This document shows, in pieces, positions 35,743 to 44,009 of a stretch of 64,000 nt of DNA. The notes beneath the pieces were generated by a model. The model saw only the letters and a list, made by a program, of their open reading frames with translations. It was not told the DNA's origin and ran no database searches. The stretch's first letter is position 1. Each line of letters starts with the position of its first letter. Made by a program: the position numbers and the translations under genes. Origin of the DNA: Chlorohelix sp037138995 (GTDB lineage Bacteria > Chloroflexota > Chloroflexia > Chloroheliales > Chloroheliaceae); assembly GCF_037138995.1 (NCBI RefSeq), contig NZ_JBAXHI010000025.1, forward strand, positions 1 through 64,000. Reading direction: 5' to 3'.

Positions 35743-35943
35743 TTATGAAAGGCTTTTGGTTACAGAACTGAACATATTTCCAATCTGAGGTCCTAGAAAA
35801 ACCAGTATAACGATTATCACGATTACTATTAGCATCAAGACCAAAGCATATTCCACCAGACCTTGCCCTTGTAACGGGTGCCGCAATCTGGCTTTCTTGT
35901 TAACAGTTACCCTGTTTTTTATCAAACCCGGTAATTTTATCAT
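35743..35943 (-). CDS. Flp-type pilin
   Basis: 66 aa. GQGLVEYALVLMLIVIVIIVILVFLGPQ is the Flp/Fap signature: prepilin peptidase site before GLVEYAL, glutamate at mature position +5 region, then one long hydrophobic helix. The basic leader of about 26 residues is longer than usual. Flp pilins are assembled by Tad machinery, none of which is in this window. GAGGGAG lies upstream of the ATG. Confidence 0.85.
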   Translation of the reverse strand: MIKLPGLIKNRVTVNKKARLRHPLQGQGLVEYALVLMLIVIVIIVILVFLGPQIGNMFSSVTKSLS

Positions 35944-36368
35944 GTTAATATAGCTCCCTCTTGTTAAAGCATACAGCTAAATCTAGGAAATTTGGACTAT
36001 GCTGAAGGGAAAGGCTGTCTTGCCGTTCCTGGGAGAATATTGCACGGAATTTGAGACAAGCTACACTTGACTCTTAGGTAAATTTTACTCTATCAGGAAT
36101 ATTAAAAAAAGGTCATAGCCCGATTGTACTATATCAGCAATCAAAACTTAATGCCAAATTATCACTTTTTCTGGCAATCCCCTCCTTTCCAAGGTATTAT
36201 TAGGCTGAATATTTACAATTTACCATTAGTTTTTACCTTAAAATTTACCTTTATTCTATAAACTAGCTTGTGGTATTTGTAACTATTTTTTTCGGATTAT
36301 AAAAACTGTCTTTTAACGTTAGCGCATTTTCAAATCGAAACCTTTGAGTATTTCAATGGAGTAAAATT
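35944..36368. other. AT-rich divergent intergenic region between the pilin and PHA synthase genes
   Basis: 425 bp without a gene. TATAAA at 36298-36303 with a poorly spaced TTGTAA at 36277 may be a weak promoter for the plus-strand PHA synthase, whose ATG at 36369 has GGAG seven bases upstream. No strong hairpin was seen. Confidence 0.35.
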
Positions 36369-38102
36369 ATGGAAAACACGATGAGAAGCCCCGAAGTATT
36401 TTCAAATATTGACCGGATGGTGCATGCTTGGGCAGGGCGTTTTAATATGGGTATATCCCCTTCCGCTCTTATGCTGGCATATTTGGATTGGCTGGTGCAT
36501 CTTGGTACTTCTCCCGGCAAACAAGCAGAATTATTAGATAATATGCAGCGCAATATGCAGCGTCTTATGCTCTACGCTTCACATTCTGCCGACCCTAATG
36601 CAGAACCGGTTATCAAGCCTCTTCCACAAGATACCCGGTTCAATGGCGCAGAATGGCAAAAATGGCCCTTTAACCTCTACTCCCAAACTTTTCTAATGAC
36701 CGAACAATGGTGGCATTATGCCACTACTGGTATTCCGGGTGTCTCGCGGCATAATGAAGATTTCCTTTATTTCGCGGCAAGGCAATTGCTGGACACGGCA
36801 TCGCCCTCAAATTATGTGGCTACCAACCCTGAGGTGCTAAAAACTACTATGTTGGAAGGTGGCGCTAATCTGGTAAAAGGAACTTCAAATTTTATAGAGG
36901 ATTGGCAGCGCACCCTACAGGGACAGAAACCGGCAGGCGCGGAAAAATTCAAAGTTGGTAAAAATGTGGCGATTACGCCCGGTAAAGTTATTTATCGCAA
37001 CCGCCTTATAGAGTTAATTCAGTATTCGCCAACCACCCCTAATGTTTATGCCGAACCTGTGTTGATAGTACCGGCTTGTATCATGAAGTATTACATCCTT
37101 GACCTTTCACCTCAGAATTCAATGGTGAAATATCTGGTTGACAACGGGCATACTGTGTTTCTCATTTCGTGGAAAAATCCTGAAGCGCACGACCGCGACC
37201 TTAGTATGGAGGATTACCGCACCTTGGGCATTATGGCAGCCCTTGATGTAGTTTCAGCGGTTGTTCCTGATCGTAAAATTCATGCTTTAGGCTATTGTAT
37301 CGGCGGTACTTTTCTGACAATCGCGGCTTCGGCAATGGCGCGAGATGGGGATGACCGCTTACAAAGTGTTACCTTATTGGCTGCTCAGACCGATTTTACC
37401 GAAGCGGGCGAATTGATGCTCTTTATTGATGAGGGACAGGTAAATTATCTTGAAGATATTATGTGGAATCAGGGCTATCTTGACATAAAGCAGATGGCAG
37501 GAGCATTCCAGTTATTGCGTTCTAGCGATTTAATTTGGTCGCGTATGATTAATGAGTATTTGCTTGGACATGCTGAACAACTAAATGATTTGATGGCATG
37601 GAATACTGACGGTACGCGCTTGCCGTATCGTATGCACTCTGAATACTTGCGTAGTCTTTTCTTGAACAATGCTCTTTTTGAAGGACATTTCAAAGTTGGT
37701 GACCGTCCGATTGTGCTAAGCGATATTCGCGCTCCCATCTTTGCAGTAGCTACCAGCAAAGATCATGTTGCGCCGTGGCGCTCGGTATATAAACTAATGC
37801 TACCGGTGGATACGGATGTTACCTTTGTACTGACCAGTGGCGGGCATAATTCTGGCATTGTTAGTGAACCGGGTCATGCGAACCGTTCTTATCAAATAGC
37901 CACTCGCTACTCCACAGATAAGTATGTTGACCCTGATATTTGGCAAGCAGTTACTCCGGTTCAAAAAGGTTCATGGTGGTCTACTTGGCAAGCTTGGTTG
38001 GGAGCGCATTCGAGCGGTAAGGTCGAACCGCCCTCGATAGGCGCAGGGGGTCATTACCCCGTGCTTGCCGATGCGCCCGGCACTTATGTATTGCAACAGT
38101 AG
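36369..38102 (+). CDS. phaC: Polyhydroxyalkanoate synthase
   Basis: 577 aa. The N-terminal PhaC_N region is followed by an alpha/beta hydrolase core. The lipase-like box GYCIGG places the nucleophile at C310; D465 (SKDHVAPW) and H493 (SGGHNSG) complete the triad. The length and single-gene arrangement fit class I/II synthases rather than PhaC/PhaE or PhaC/PhaR. It polymerises hydroxyacyl-CoA into carbon-storage granules. No phaA or phaB or phasin gene is adjacent. A terminator follows at 38120. Confidence 0.93.
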   Translation: MENTMRSPEVFSNIDRMVHAWAGRFNMGISPSALMLAYLDWLVHLGTSPGKQAELLDNMQRNMQRLMLYASHSADPNAEPVIKPLPQDTRFNGAEWQKWPFNLYSQTFLMTEQWWHYATTGIPGVSRHNEDFLYFAARQLLDTASPSNYVATNPEVLKTTMLEGGANLVKGTSNFIEDWQRTLQGQKPAGAEKFKVGKNVAITPGKVIYRNRLIELIQYSPTTPNVYAEPVLIVPACIMKYYILDLSPQNSMVKYLVDNGHTVFLISWKNPEAHDRDLSMEDYRTLGIMAALDVVSAVVPDRKIHALGYCIGGTFLTIAASAMARDGDDRLQSVTLLAAQTDFTEAGELMLFIDEGQVNYLEDIMWNQGYLDIKQMAGAFQLLRSSDLIWSRMINEYLLGHAEQLNDLMAWNTDGTRLPYRMHSEYLRSLFLNNALFEGHFKVGDRPIVLSDIRAPIFAVATSKDHVAPWRSVYKLMLPVDTDVTFVLTSGGHNSGIVSEPGHANRSYQIATRYSTDKYVDPDIWQAVTPVQKGSWWSTWQAWLGAHSSGKVEPPSIGAGGHYPVLADAPGTYVLQQ

Positions 38103-38119
38103 CTATATTTATAGCAAGA

Positions 38120-38145
38120 AAACCGGGGGTTTTGCCCGGTTTTTT
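38120..38145 (+). terminator. Intrinsic terminator after phaC
   Basis: AACCGGG and CCCGGTT form a 7 bp stem around GGTTTTG, followed by a run of T. Confidence 0.88.
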
Positions 38146-38272
38146 CATTTTCATGAATTTTGGTTGATAACGTATCCTTCTCTAACTAGAGATATATCTT
38201 GAAGGATATTCTGATACAGATAAGGGCAAAAACGCTAAATACTGAATTAAATATTTTGGCTTTAGGTGTGAA

Positions 38273-38653
38273 ATGAGAAGAATAAAAATCCATCTTCCCG
38301 GCTTTATCGGAGGCTTTATTTTGTTGTTAGTGTGGGGGCTAATCGGGTTTAGCTCTCGCCCGAATCCCACCCCTGTAGTGGCTAATTTCGGACAGGGTGC
38401 GATTTTTATCGCTTTACCGGCATTATTGGGCATTTGGGGCGCATGGCGTTCTATTAAAAAGCCGGTTATGGGCGGTTTTGTGCAACTATTGTTGGGGTTG
38501 CCGGGGGCTTATTTTTGGTCACAGGCACAACTCTATATAATTTTCGAGAAAAAAGACGGATTGCTAGAAGCCTCGCTGGCTACTGTTGGCGCAACTCTGT
38601 TTTTAGTAGGTGGCTTTTTGTCGTTGCGGAGCAACCGGAATCGGGTAGAATAG
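38273..38653 (+). CDS. Small integral membrane protein
   Basis: 126 aa with four predicted membrane helices (about 9-27, 42-61, 68-86 and 97-115). The family is not recognised. TTTAGGTG lies just upstream of the ATG. It stands alone between phaC and a convergent VOC gene. Confidence 0.6.
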   Translation: MRRIKIHLPGFIGGFILLLVWGLIGFSSRPNPTPVVANFGQGAIFIALPALLGIWGAWRSIKKPVMGGFVQLLLGLPGAYFWSQAQLYIIFEKKDGLLEASLATVGATLFLVGGFLSLRSNRNRVE

Positions 38654-38675
38654 CGATTCCGGTTAATGCTGAATT

Positions 38676-39122
38676 TCACAGATAGAGCGGTCTGGTGGGA
38701 GCAGCTATAGCGGTAGGGTCTTTTCGCCATAGTTCAGGGTCAGCGTCAATATATATTTCTATTTCGTTGTCGTCCGGGTCTAAAAGGTAAATGCTCTTTG
38801 TGACGTAATGATCGCTCATCCCCAAAATTCTCACGCCTGCACTTTCCAATTCTTGCTTGGCGGCTTTCAACTCCTCAAGGGTGTCGCCCACTTTCAAGCC
38901 AATATGATACAATCCGGCGCGATACCCCCGCGCTGCCGCCGGAACTTGTGCGCCTATTTCGATGAGCAGCAATTCATGGTGAGTGCGCCCGGTGGTAAAC
39001 ATCGCCGCTTGCGGCATCTCGATTTTTATTTGAGGAAAGCCTAAAACCCCTCCATAAAACTGCACCGATTTCTCAAGGTTACGTACAAAAAACACTACAT
39101 GTCCAAGCTCTTTAACTTGCAT
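38676..39122 (-). CDS. VOC-family protein, catechol dioxygenase-like
   Basis: 148 aa. H8 (LGHVVFFV), H73 (LYHIGLKV) and E121 (DPDDNEIEIYID) are placed like the two histidines and one glutamate that bind metal in extradiol dioxygenases and related VOC enzymes, so a metal enzyme is likely. The single-domain length is half that of classical catechol 2,3-dioxygenases. The substrate is unknown. Confidence 0.82.
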   Translation of the reverse strand: MQVKELGHVVFFVRNLEKSVQFYGGVLGFPQIKIEMPQAAMFTTGRTHHELLLIEIGAQVPAAARGYRAGLYHIGLKVGDTLEELKAAKQELESAGVRILGMSDHYVTKSIYLLDPDDNEIEIYIDADPELWRKDPTAIAAPTRPLYL

Positions 39123-39336
39123 AGCTTTATCCTCATTTATATATGGCGTACAGTGTATTGCTATCGCGATTACTTTTCAATATAAATCAAACACTAGAAA
39201 CCCGGCTTTTTCTCACCTGCTAATTTGAGTATTTCACCAGTTGATAACGCGCAATTGCCCTTTTTAATATAGAAGAAGCGACCCAAACCGAGCCGCTCCT
39301 ATCAATGTCTCGGTATTTTATTTTATAGAGCCAAAC

Positions 39337-39876
39337 TTAGACGGCAGCCGCATCCTGTTGTACTGCTTCTAGCTCAAGTTCAATACTGACCTTATCGCTC
39401 ACTACTACGCCGCCGGCTTCAAGTACCATATTGAAATTAATTCCAAAATCCTTACGGCTAATCTTGGCTTTAGCGGTGAAAGCAGCCCGATGCCCACCAC
39501 CATAAGGAGCGGTGGCAGTGCCTAGAAATTCTACATCGAACACTACTTCATTGGTAATTCCGTGAATGGTCAGGTCGGTAGTTACTTTGAACTCATTCTC
39601 ACCAGATACCTCAACCTTCTTGCTTTTGAGGGTGAGGGTCGGGAACTTTTCCACATCAAAGAAATCAGGTGACTTCAGGTGAGTATCTCGCGTTTCCTCG
39701 CGGGTATCAATGCTGGTAGCATCTGCGCTGGCATCTACGGAAGCAGCTTCTGGATTTGCAGGGTCAAATTCGATGGTGCCGGATACAGCCCCGAAACGTC
39801 CGCGCACAGTGGAAATCATCAAGTGTTTTACAGCAAAGGTAGCATTTGTATGCGAACTATCAATTGCCCAAATCAT
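39337..39876 (-). CDS. YceI-family protein
   Basis: 179 aa. MIWAIDSSHTNATFAVKHLMISTVRGRF is the standard YceI start. FDPANPEAASVDASADATSIDT and the later NFNMVLEAGGVVVSDKVSIELELEA complete the lipocalin-like barrel. YceI proteins bind isoprenoid or quinone-like lipids. There is no signal peptide, so this one is cytoplasmic. A clear inverted repeat upstream suggests it is a regulated target. Confidence 0.9.
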   Translation of the reverse strand: MIWAIDSSHTNATFAVKHLMISTVRGRFGAVSGTIEFDPANPEAASVDASADATSIDTREETRDTHLKSPDFFDVEKFPTLTLKSKKVEVSGENEFKVTTDLTIHGITNEVVFDVEFLGTATAPYGGGHRAAFTAKAKISRKDFGINFNMVLEAGGVVVSDKVSIELELEAVQQDAAAV

Positions 39877-39942
39877 AGTGTCTTATCTCCTTAGTTTATT
39901 TAAAGGCTTATATTATGTTTGCTGCTTAACTAGCAGTATTAC

Positions 39943-39959
39943 TTACTATTACATAGTAA
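39943..39959. promoter_or_regulatory. Operator-like inverted repeat upstream of the YceI gene
   Basis: TTACTAT-TAC-ATAGTAA, perfect 7 bp arms about 67 bp upstream of the YceI start. It resembles sites of HxlR/YodB or MarR-type redox- and quinone-responsive repressors. The regulator is not adjacent. Confidence 0.5.
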
Positions 39960-40009
39960 CTATACAAAAGTAAGTTAATAATGTCAAGTAGAGAATTGTT
40001 AGAATTTTG

Positions 40010-40549
40010 TTAATTTATGCTGACTTTGCCATATGTAAGAGGTTCTACTACCTCTTTATAAATGCTGAATCCTCGTTGTAGGTAGTTGTTAAGGGCGTAT
40101 TTACCGTCCAGCGTGCAGGTATGCAGCCACACTCGTTCTGTTTGTGCTTCCCATGCGCGTTGTACGCCAAAGCTCAAAAGGTGTTTGCCGATGCCGCGTC
40201 CGTGAAATTGAGGAATTAGCCCAAAATAGACGATTTCAGTTTCCAGTTCGCTTGTTTCGCGTGCCAGTTCGATATATCCGGCAGGCGTGCCACAATAATA
40301 CGCCACCCAAATGGCAATATTGGGCGAGGCAAGGTACTCATGCAATTGGCGGTCTGTCCAACTCAAGCGGTCAATCCATTGGTAATCGCGCCCAACCGTG
40401 CCATACAGAAAGCGGTAGAACGCTGGCAAAGGTTCGCAAGCTTGCACAATTGTTAGCTGTGGGTTCTCGCTGAAGCCGGGAATAAGCTCATCCGCTTTCA
40501 GCATTTGCAGATAGGTTGTTATGACGGGCTGTTTTTCCATTTTGCTCAC
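40010..40549 (-). CDS. GNAT-family N-acetyltransferase
   Basis: 179 aa. The acetyl-CoA loop HGRGIGKHLL (about 118-127), preceded by EIVYFGLIPQF (motif A strand), marks the GNAT fold. YALNNYLQRGFSIYKEV is motif B, the usual Y/N-YxxxGF end. The substrate is unknown. It is divergent from hslU. Confidence 0.85.
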   Translation of the reverse strand: MSKMEKQPVITTYLQMLKADELIPGFSENPQLTIVQACEPLPAFYRFLYGTVGRDYQWIDRLSWTDRQLHEYLASPNIAIWVAYYCGTPAGYIELARETSELETEIVYFGLIPQFHGRGIGKHLLSFGVQRAWEAQTERVWLHTCTLDGKYALNNYLQRGFSIYKEVVEPLTYGKVSIN

Positions 40550-40645
40550 TGTCTATTGGTTTTTACGATTTGTTGGCAAGCTATTTTAGCAGATTGATGA
40601 TTCCAATGGCATTTATCTCGCTTTGTAATTTATTGTATAAGGAAG

Positions 40646-40672
40646 TGCCATACTCTTGGCATATGTTATAAT
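40646..40672 (+). promoter_or_regulatory. hslU promoter region with inverted repeat
   Basis: TGCCA-N6-TGGCA (40646-40661) lies directly before a consensus -10 TATAAT (40667-40672), where a repressor could block RNA polymerase. It is not a CIRCE element. Confidence 0.4.
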
Positions 40673-40734
40673 TATGTACTAAACAGGTTTTTTTGATAAA
40701 CCTGAATATTGGATAAGATGAGGTTACTTTTTAC

Positions 40735-42234
40735 TTGAACGATATATTGAAGAACACACAAAACCCGGAGAGCGTTTATCGTCCTCCCGAATTAACTACT
40801 AGCATAACTCCCCTTGCCGATCTAACTCCACCACAGATTGTGGCAGAACTGGATAGATTTATTGTGGGTCAGGACAAAGCCAAACGTGCTGTTGCTATTG
40901 CCTTACGCAATCGCTATCGCCGTTTGCGTCTGAGCGAGGAATTGCGTGAGGAAATAGCTCCTAAAAATATTATGATGATTGGTCCCACGGGGGTAGGCAA
41001 AACCGAAATCGCCCGCCGGGTGGCGAAAATTATTGATGCGCCCTTTATCAAAGTAGAAGCGACCAAATTTACCGAAGTGGGTTATGTGGGGCGCGATGTT
41101 GAGTCAATAATTCGTGACTTGCTGGAAGCCAGTATTCAGATGGTGCGCGAGGAAAAGCTCAAGGAAGTAAACGAAAAAGCTGAAGTTGCTGCCAACGAGA
41201 AACTGGTAAACTATCTAGTGCTGCAACTTTATTACAAGGATAAAGATCGTAAGAAGCCCGCCGAACTGGAAAAGCAAATTGAGCTTGTCGAAGGTGACGA
41301 TAAAAAAGATGAGCCGGAGCTTTCACCTGAAGAAAAGCGCCGCCTGAAACGCCGCCGCCGCCATGTTGCTAACATGCTAAACCAAAAGAAATTGGAAGAG
41401 CAAACCATTGAAATTGACCTTGACCATGACGGGAGCTTTGGCGGAATAATCGAATTTGTAGCCAGCATGGGTACTGATGAGCATGGAGATAGCTTTCCTG
41501 ATTTTATGGAGAGTCTTGGGTCGCTTAACCGCCGCCGCACTCGTCGCCTTTCTGTTAAAGATGCGCGGCGAGTGCTGATTAACGAAGAAGCCCACAAGCT
41601 GATAGATTTCGATGAGGTCGTAGATGAAGCCTTGCGCCGTTCTGAGCAAATGGGCGTGGTATTTTTGGACGAAATTGATAAGATTGTAGGAAATGGCAAC
41701 GAAACCGGTCCGGATGTTTCGGGTGAGGGGGTGCAGCGCGATTTGCTGCCAATCGTTGAAGGCTCAACCGTAATGACTCGTTACGGTTCGGTAAGGAGCG
41801 ATCACATTCTTTTTATCGCGGCAGGGGCGTTCCATAACGCCAAACCTTCCGATTTGATTCCAGAGTTGCAGGGTCGTTTCCCGCTCAGGGTTGAACTGGA
41901 TAGCCTCGATAAAGAAGACCTCAAGGAAATATTAGTTAAGCCTCATAATTCGCTAACCCATCAGTATATTGAATTGCTGGCTACTGAAGGCGTTAACCTC
42001 ACATTTGAAGATGACGGTCTTGATGAGATTGCTTACGTTGCCAGCGAGGTCAATCGGCGCAACGAAGATATAGGGGCGCGTCGTTTACATACTGTAATGG
42101 AAAGAGTTCTGGAAGAAATTTCTTTCTGCGCCGCCGAGCGGAAGGGCGACTGCTTTGTGGTCAATCGCGAATACGTACAGCAGCAGGTGGGCGACCTAGT
42201 AGAAGATGAGGATTTAAGCCGCTATATTCTGTAG
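40735..42234 (+). CDS. hslU: ATP-dependent protease ATPase subunit HslU
   Basis: 499 aa, longer than the roughly 443 of E. coli. The N-terminus has an extension of about 30 residues before ELDRFIVGQDKAKRAVAIALRNR. Walker A is GPTGVGKT (83-90), the substrate-gripping pore loop GYVGRD (116-121), and Walker B VVFLDEIDK. The I-domain carries a very charged segment (EEKRRLKRRRRH). The C-terminus EDLSRYIL is the conserved tail that docks into HslV. HslV is not in the window, though it is normally adjacent. The start codon is TTG. Confidence 0.93.
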   Translation: MNDILKNTQNPESVYRPPELTTSITPLADLTPPQIVAELDRFIVGQDKAKRAVAIALRNRYRRLRLSEELREEIAPKNIMMIGPTGVGKTEIARRVAKIIDAPFIKVEATKFTEVGYVGRDVESIIRDLLEASIQMVREEKLKEVNEKAEVAANEKLVNYLVLQLYYKDKDRKKPAELEKQIELVEGDDKKDEPELSPEEKRRLKRRRRHVANMLNQKKLEEQTIEIDLDHDGSFGGIIEFVASMGTDEHGDSFPDFMESLGSLNRRRTRRLSVKDARRVLINEEAHKLIDFDEVVDEALRRSEQMGVVFLDEIDKIVGNGNETGPDVSGEGVQRDLLPIVEGSTVMTRYGSVRSDHILFIAAGAFHNAKPSDLIPELQGRFPLRVELDSLDKEDLKEILVKPHNSLTHQYIELLATEGVNLTFEDDGLDEIAYVASEVNRRNEDIGARRLHTVMERVLEEISFCAAERKGDCFVVNREYVQQQVGDLVEDEDLSRYIL

Positions 42235-42250
42235 CTCCAACCTGTAATGG

Positions 42251-42288
42251 GCGGGGATGCTGTGACTTTTCGAAATTCATAGCCCCGC
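42251..42288 (+). terminator. Hairpin after hslU
   Basis: GCGGGG (42251-42256) and CCCCGC (42283-42288), with partial pairing inside the loop, follow the hslU stop by about 15 bp. There is no T-run, so termination is uncertain. The remaining 250 bp to the next gene hold no gene; TTTACT (42434) with TATAAT (42459-42464) at 19 bp spacing is a possible promoter for the CorC-like gene. Confidence 0.4.
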
Positions 42289-42536
42289 TCGTTCTACCAC
42301 GTAAATTTGCTAATTATTTCTCCTGTGCTTTCAGAACGGTTCTTAGTGAAAATTAATCAGGTTCGGTAATACTTATCGACAAACTGCGGGTATGATATTT
42401 TAGATTCAAAAAAAGTGCAGTTCGCTCAAACTTTTTACTAAAAAAAGCGTAAATCCTGTATAATAAAAAGAACTTTTTTAATAATAGCGGTGTGCTACAA
42501 ATTCATCAACTCTTGTCTTGTAGCTAACCTTGTGGA

Positions 42537-43973
42537 GTGTTTAATAACTTGGATACTGGTTCCATATTCGGGCTGTTGGCGATTGTATTGCTGGTCAGCG
42601 CTAACGGCTTTTTCGTAGCGGGAGAGTTTGCACTTGTAAAGGTGCGTTCTACTCGCATTGACCAGCTTGTGGCAGAAGGAAAACGTTCCGCTCTATTAGT
42701 TCAATCCGAATTGAATCGGCTTGACAATTACATTGCAGCAACTCAACTTGGTATTACGCTGGCAAGTCTCGCCCTAGGCTGGGTTGGCGAACCGGTACTG
42801 GCACATTTGCTCGAACCTCTCTTTATCGGGATTGCAGGAGAGGCAGCAGAGCCGGTTGCACATAGTGTAGCAATTGCGATTGGTTTTGCTCTAATCACCT
42901 GTTTTCACATCGTGCTTGGCGAGCTTGTGCCTAAATCCATTGCCCTGCAACGAGCGGAAAACGTGGCTTTGTTTGTATCCAGACCGCTTTATATTTTTGC
43001 TTTAGTCTTCAGACCGTTTATTATTTTCATGAACGGGGTTGCCAGTATGGTGGTGCGGTTACTGGGCTTGTCGCTTTCTAACGAACACGCCTCGGTACAC
43101 TCAGTAGAGGAACTGGAAATGCTCGTAACTCAAAGTCGAGAAGCGGGGGTGTTGGATCGGCAGGAAGAAAAATTACTAAGGCGCGTGTTTGATTTCGGTG
43201 ACAAAACGGTCAATCAGATAATGATGCCGCGCACCGAGATTGTCGGTGTCTCTAAAGATAGCACACTCGAACAGCTAGTAGAAATGGCTGCTGACGAGAG
43301 ATATACTCGTTTCCCGGTTTATGATAAAACTCTTGATAATATTATTGGCGTAATCCACGTTAAAGACCTTTTCCCGCTTTTACGTAACCGGATGTTGGCT
43401 GCACCTTTTAACCTGTTGAATGTTATGCGCCCGGTTTTAAAAGTGCCGGAAACAGTGCTGGTCGAAGATTTGTTAACTCAGATGCAATCTAAGCAGGCTC
43501 ATTTAATCGTAGTTATTGACGAATATGGCGGCACTGCGGGTATTGTCACGATGGAAGATATTATGGAAGAAATCGTTGGCGAGGTGCAGGACGAGTTCGA
43601 TACCCGCGAGGAAGGGGCGCGTTTGGAAGTAGAATTATTGTCCGATGGTTCTAGTTCGGTGGATGGGCTTATGGCGTTGCCCGATTTTGCAGAACGCTTC
43701 GGAGTAGAATTTGAAGAAACCGATTACGAAACCATCGCCGGTTTTGTGTTTGGTGAACTGGGTCGTACCGCTGGTATTGGCGATGAAATTTCATTAGGGC
43801 AATATAACCTCCGGGTGGAGGAAATGGACAATCTGCGAATTGCCCGTTTGAAAGTCGAGCCGTTGGAAACTCACTTAGAATTAGATGAGAAGCCCTCCGA
43901 TTCGATGCAAGAATTATCTAAAAAGGCTAATACTGACAAGCTGAAAGATTCCCAGAACAGCAAAGTGGCTTAA
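42537..43973 (+). CDS. HlyC/CorC-family protein (CNNM, CBS pair and CorC_HlyC domains)
   Basis: 478 aa. The N-terminal CNNM/DUF21 membrane domain has about four helices (NGFFVAGEFALVKVR, LGWVGEP, HIVLGELVPKSIALQ). A CBS pair follows (about 215-345, with VMMPRTEIVGV-like MMPRTEIVGVSKD and VIDEYGGTAGIVTMEDIMEEIVGE). A C-terminal CorC_HlyC domain precedes the tail. Such proteins are Mg2+ exporters or regulators. The start is GTG at 42537; a TTG at 42549 would give better Shine-Dalgarno spacing. It is 36 bp ahead of the phosphatase gene. Confidence 0.88.
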   Translation: MFNNLDTGSIFGLLAIVLLVSANGFFVAGEFALVKVRSTRIDQLVAEGKRSALLVQSELNRLDNYIAATQLGITLASLALGWVGEPVLAHLLEPLFIGIAGEAAEPVAHSVAIAIGFALITCFHIVLGELVPKSIALQRAENVALFVSRPLYIFALVFRPFIIFMNGVASMVVRLLGLSLSNEHASVHSVEELEMLVTQSREAGVLDRQEEKLLRRVFDFGDKTVNQIMMPRTEIVGVSKDSTLEQLVEMAADERYTRFPVYDKTLDNIIGVIHVKDLFPLLRNRMLAAPFNLLNVMRPVLKVPETVLVEDLLTQMQSKQAHLIVVIDEYGGTAGIVTMEDIMEEIVGEVQDEFDTREEGARLEVELLSDGSSSVDGLMALPDFAERFGVEFEETDYETIAGFVFGELGRTAGIGDEISLGQYNLRVEEMDNLRIARLKVEPLETHLELDEKPSDSMQELSKKANTDKLKDSQNSKVA

Positions 43974-44009
43974 TTCTGATACTTATTAAAGTGGCAAGAG
44001 AGAATAAAT

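Noticed and set aside
40646..40661. CIRCE heat-shock operator before hslU
   Set aside because: The repeat TGCCA-N6-TGGCA does not match the CIRCE consensus TTAGCACTC-N9-GAGTGCTAA.
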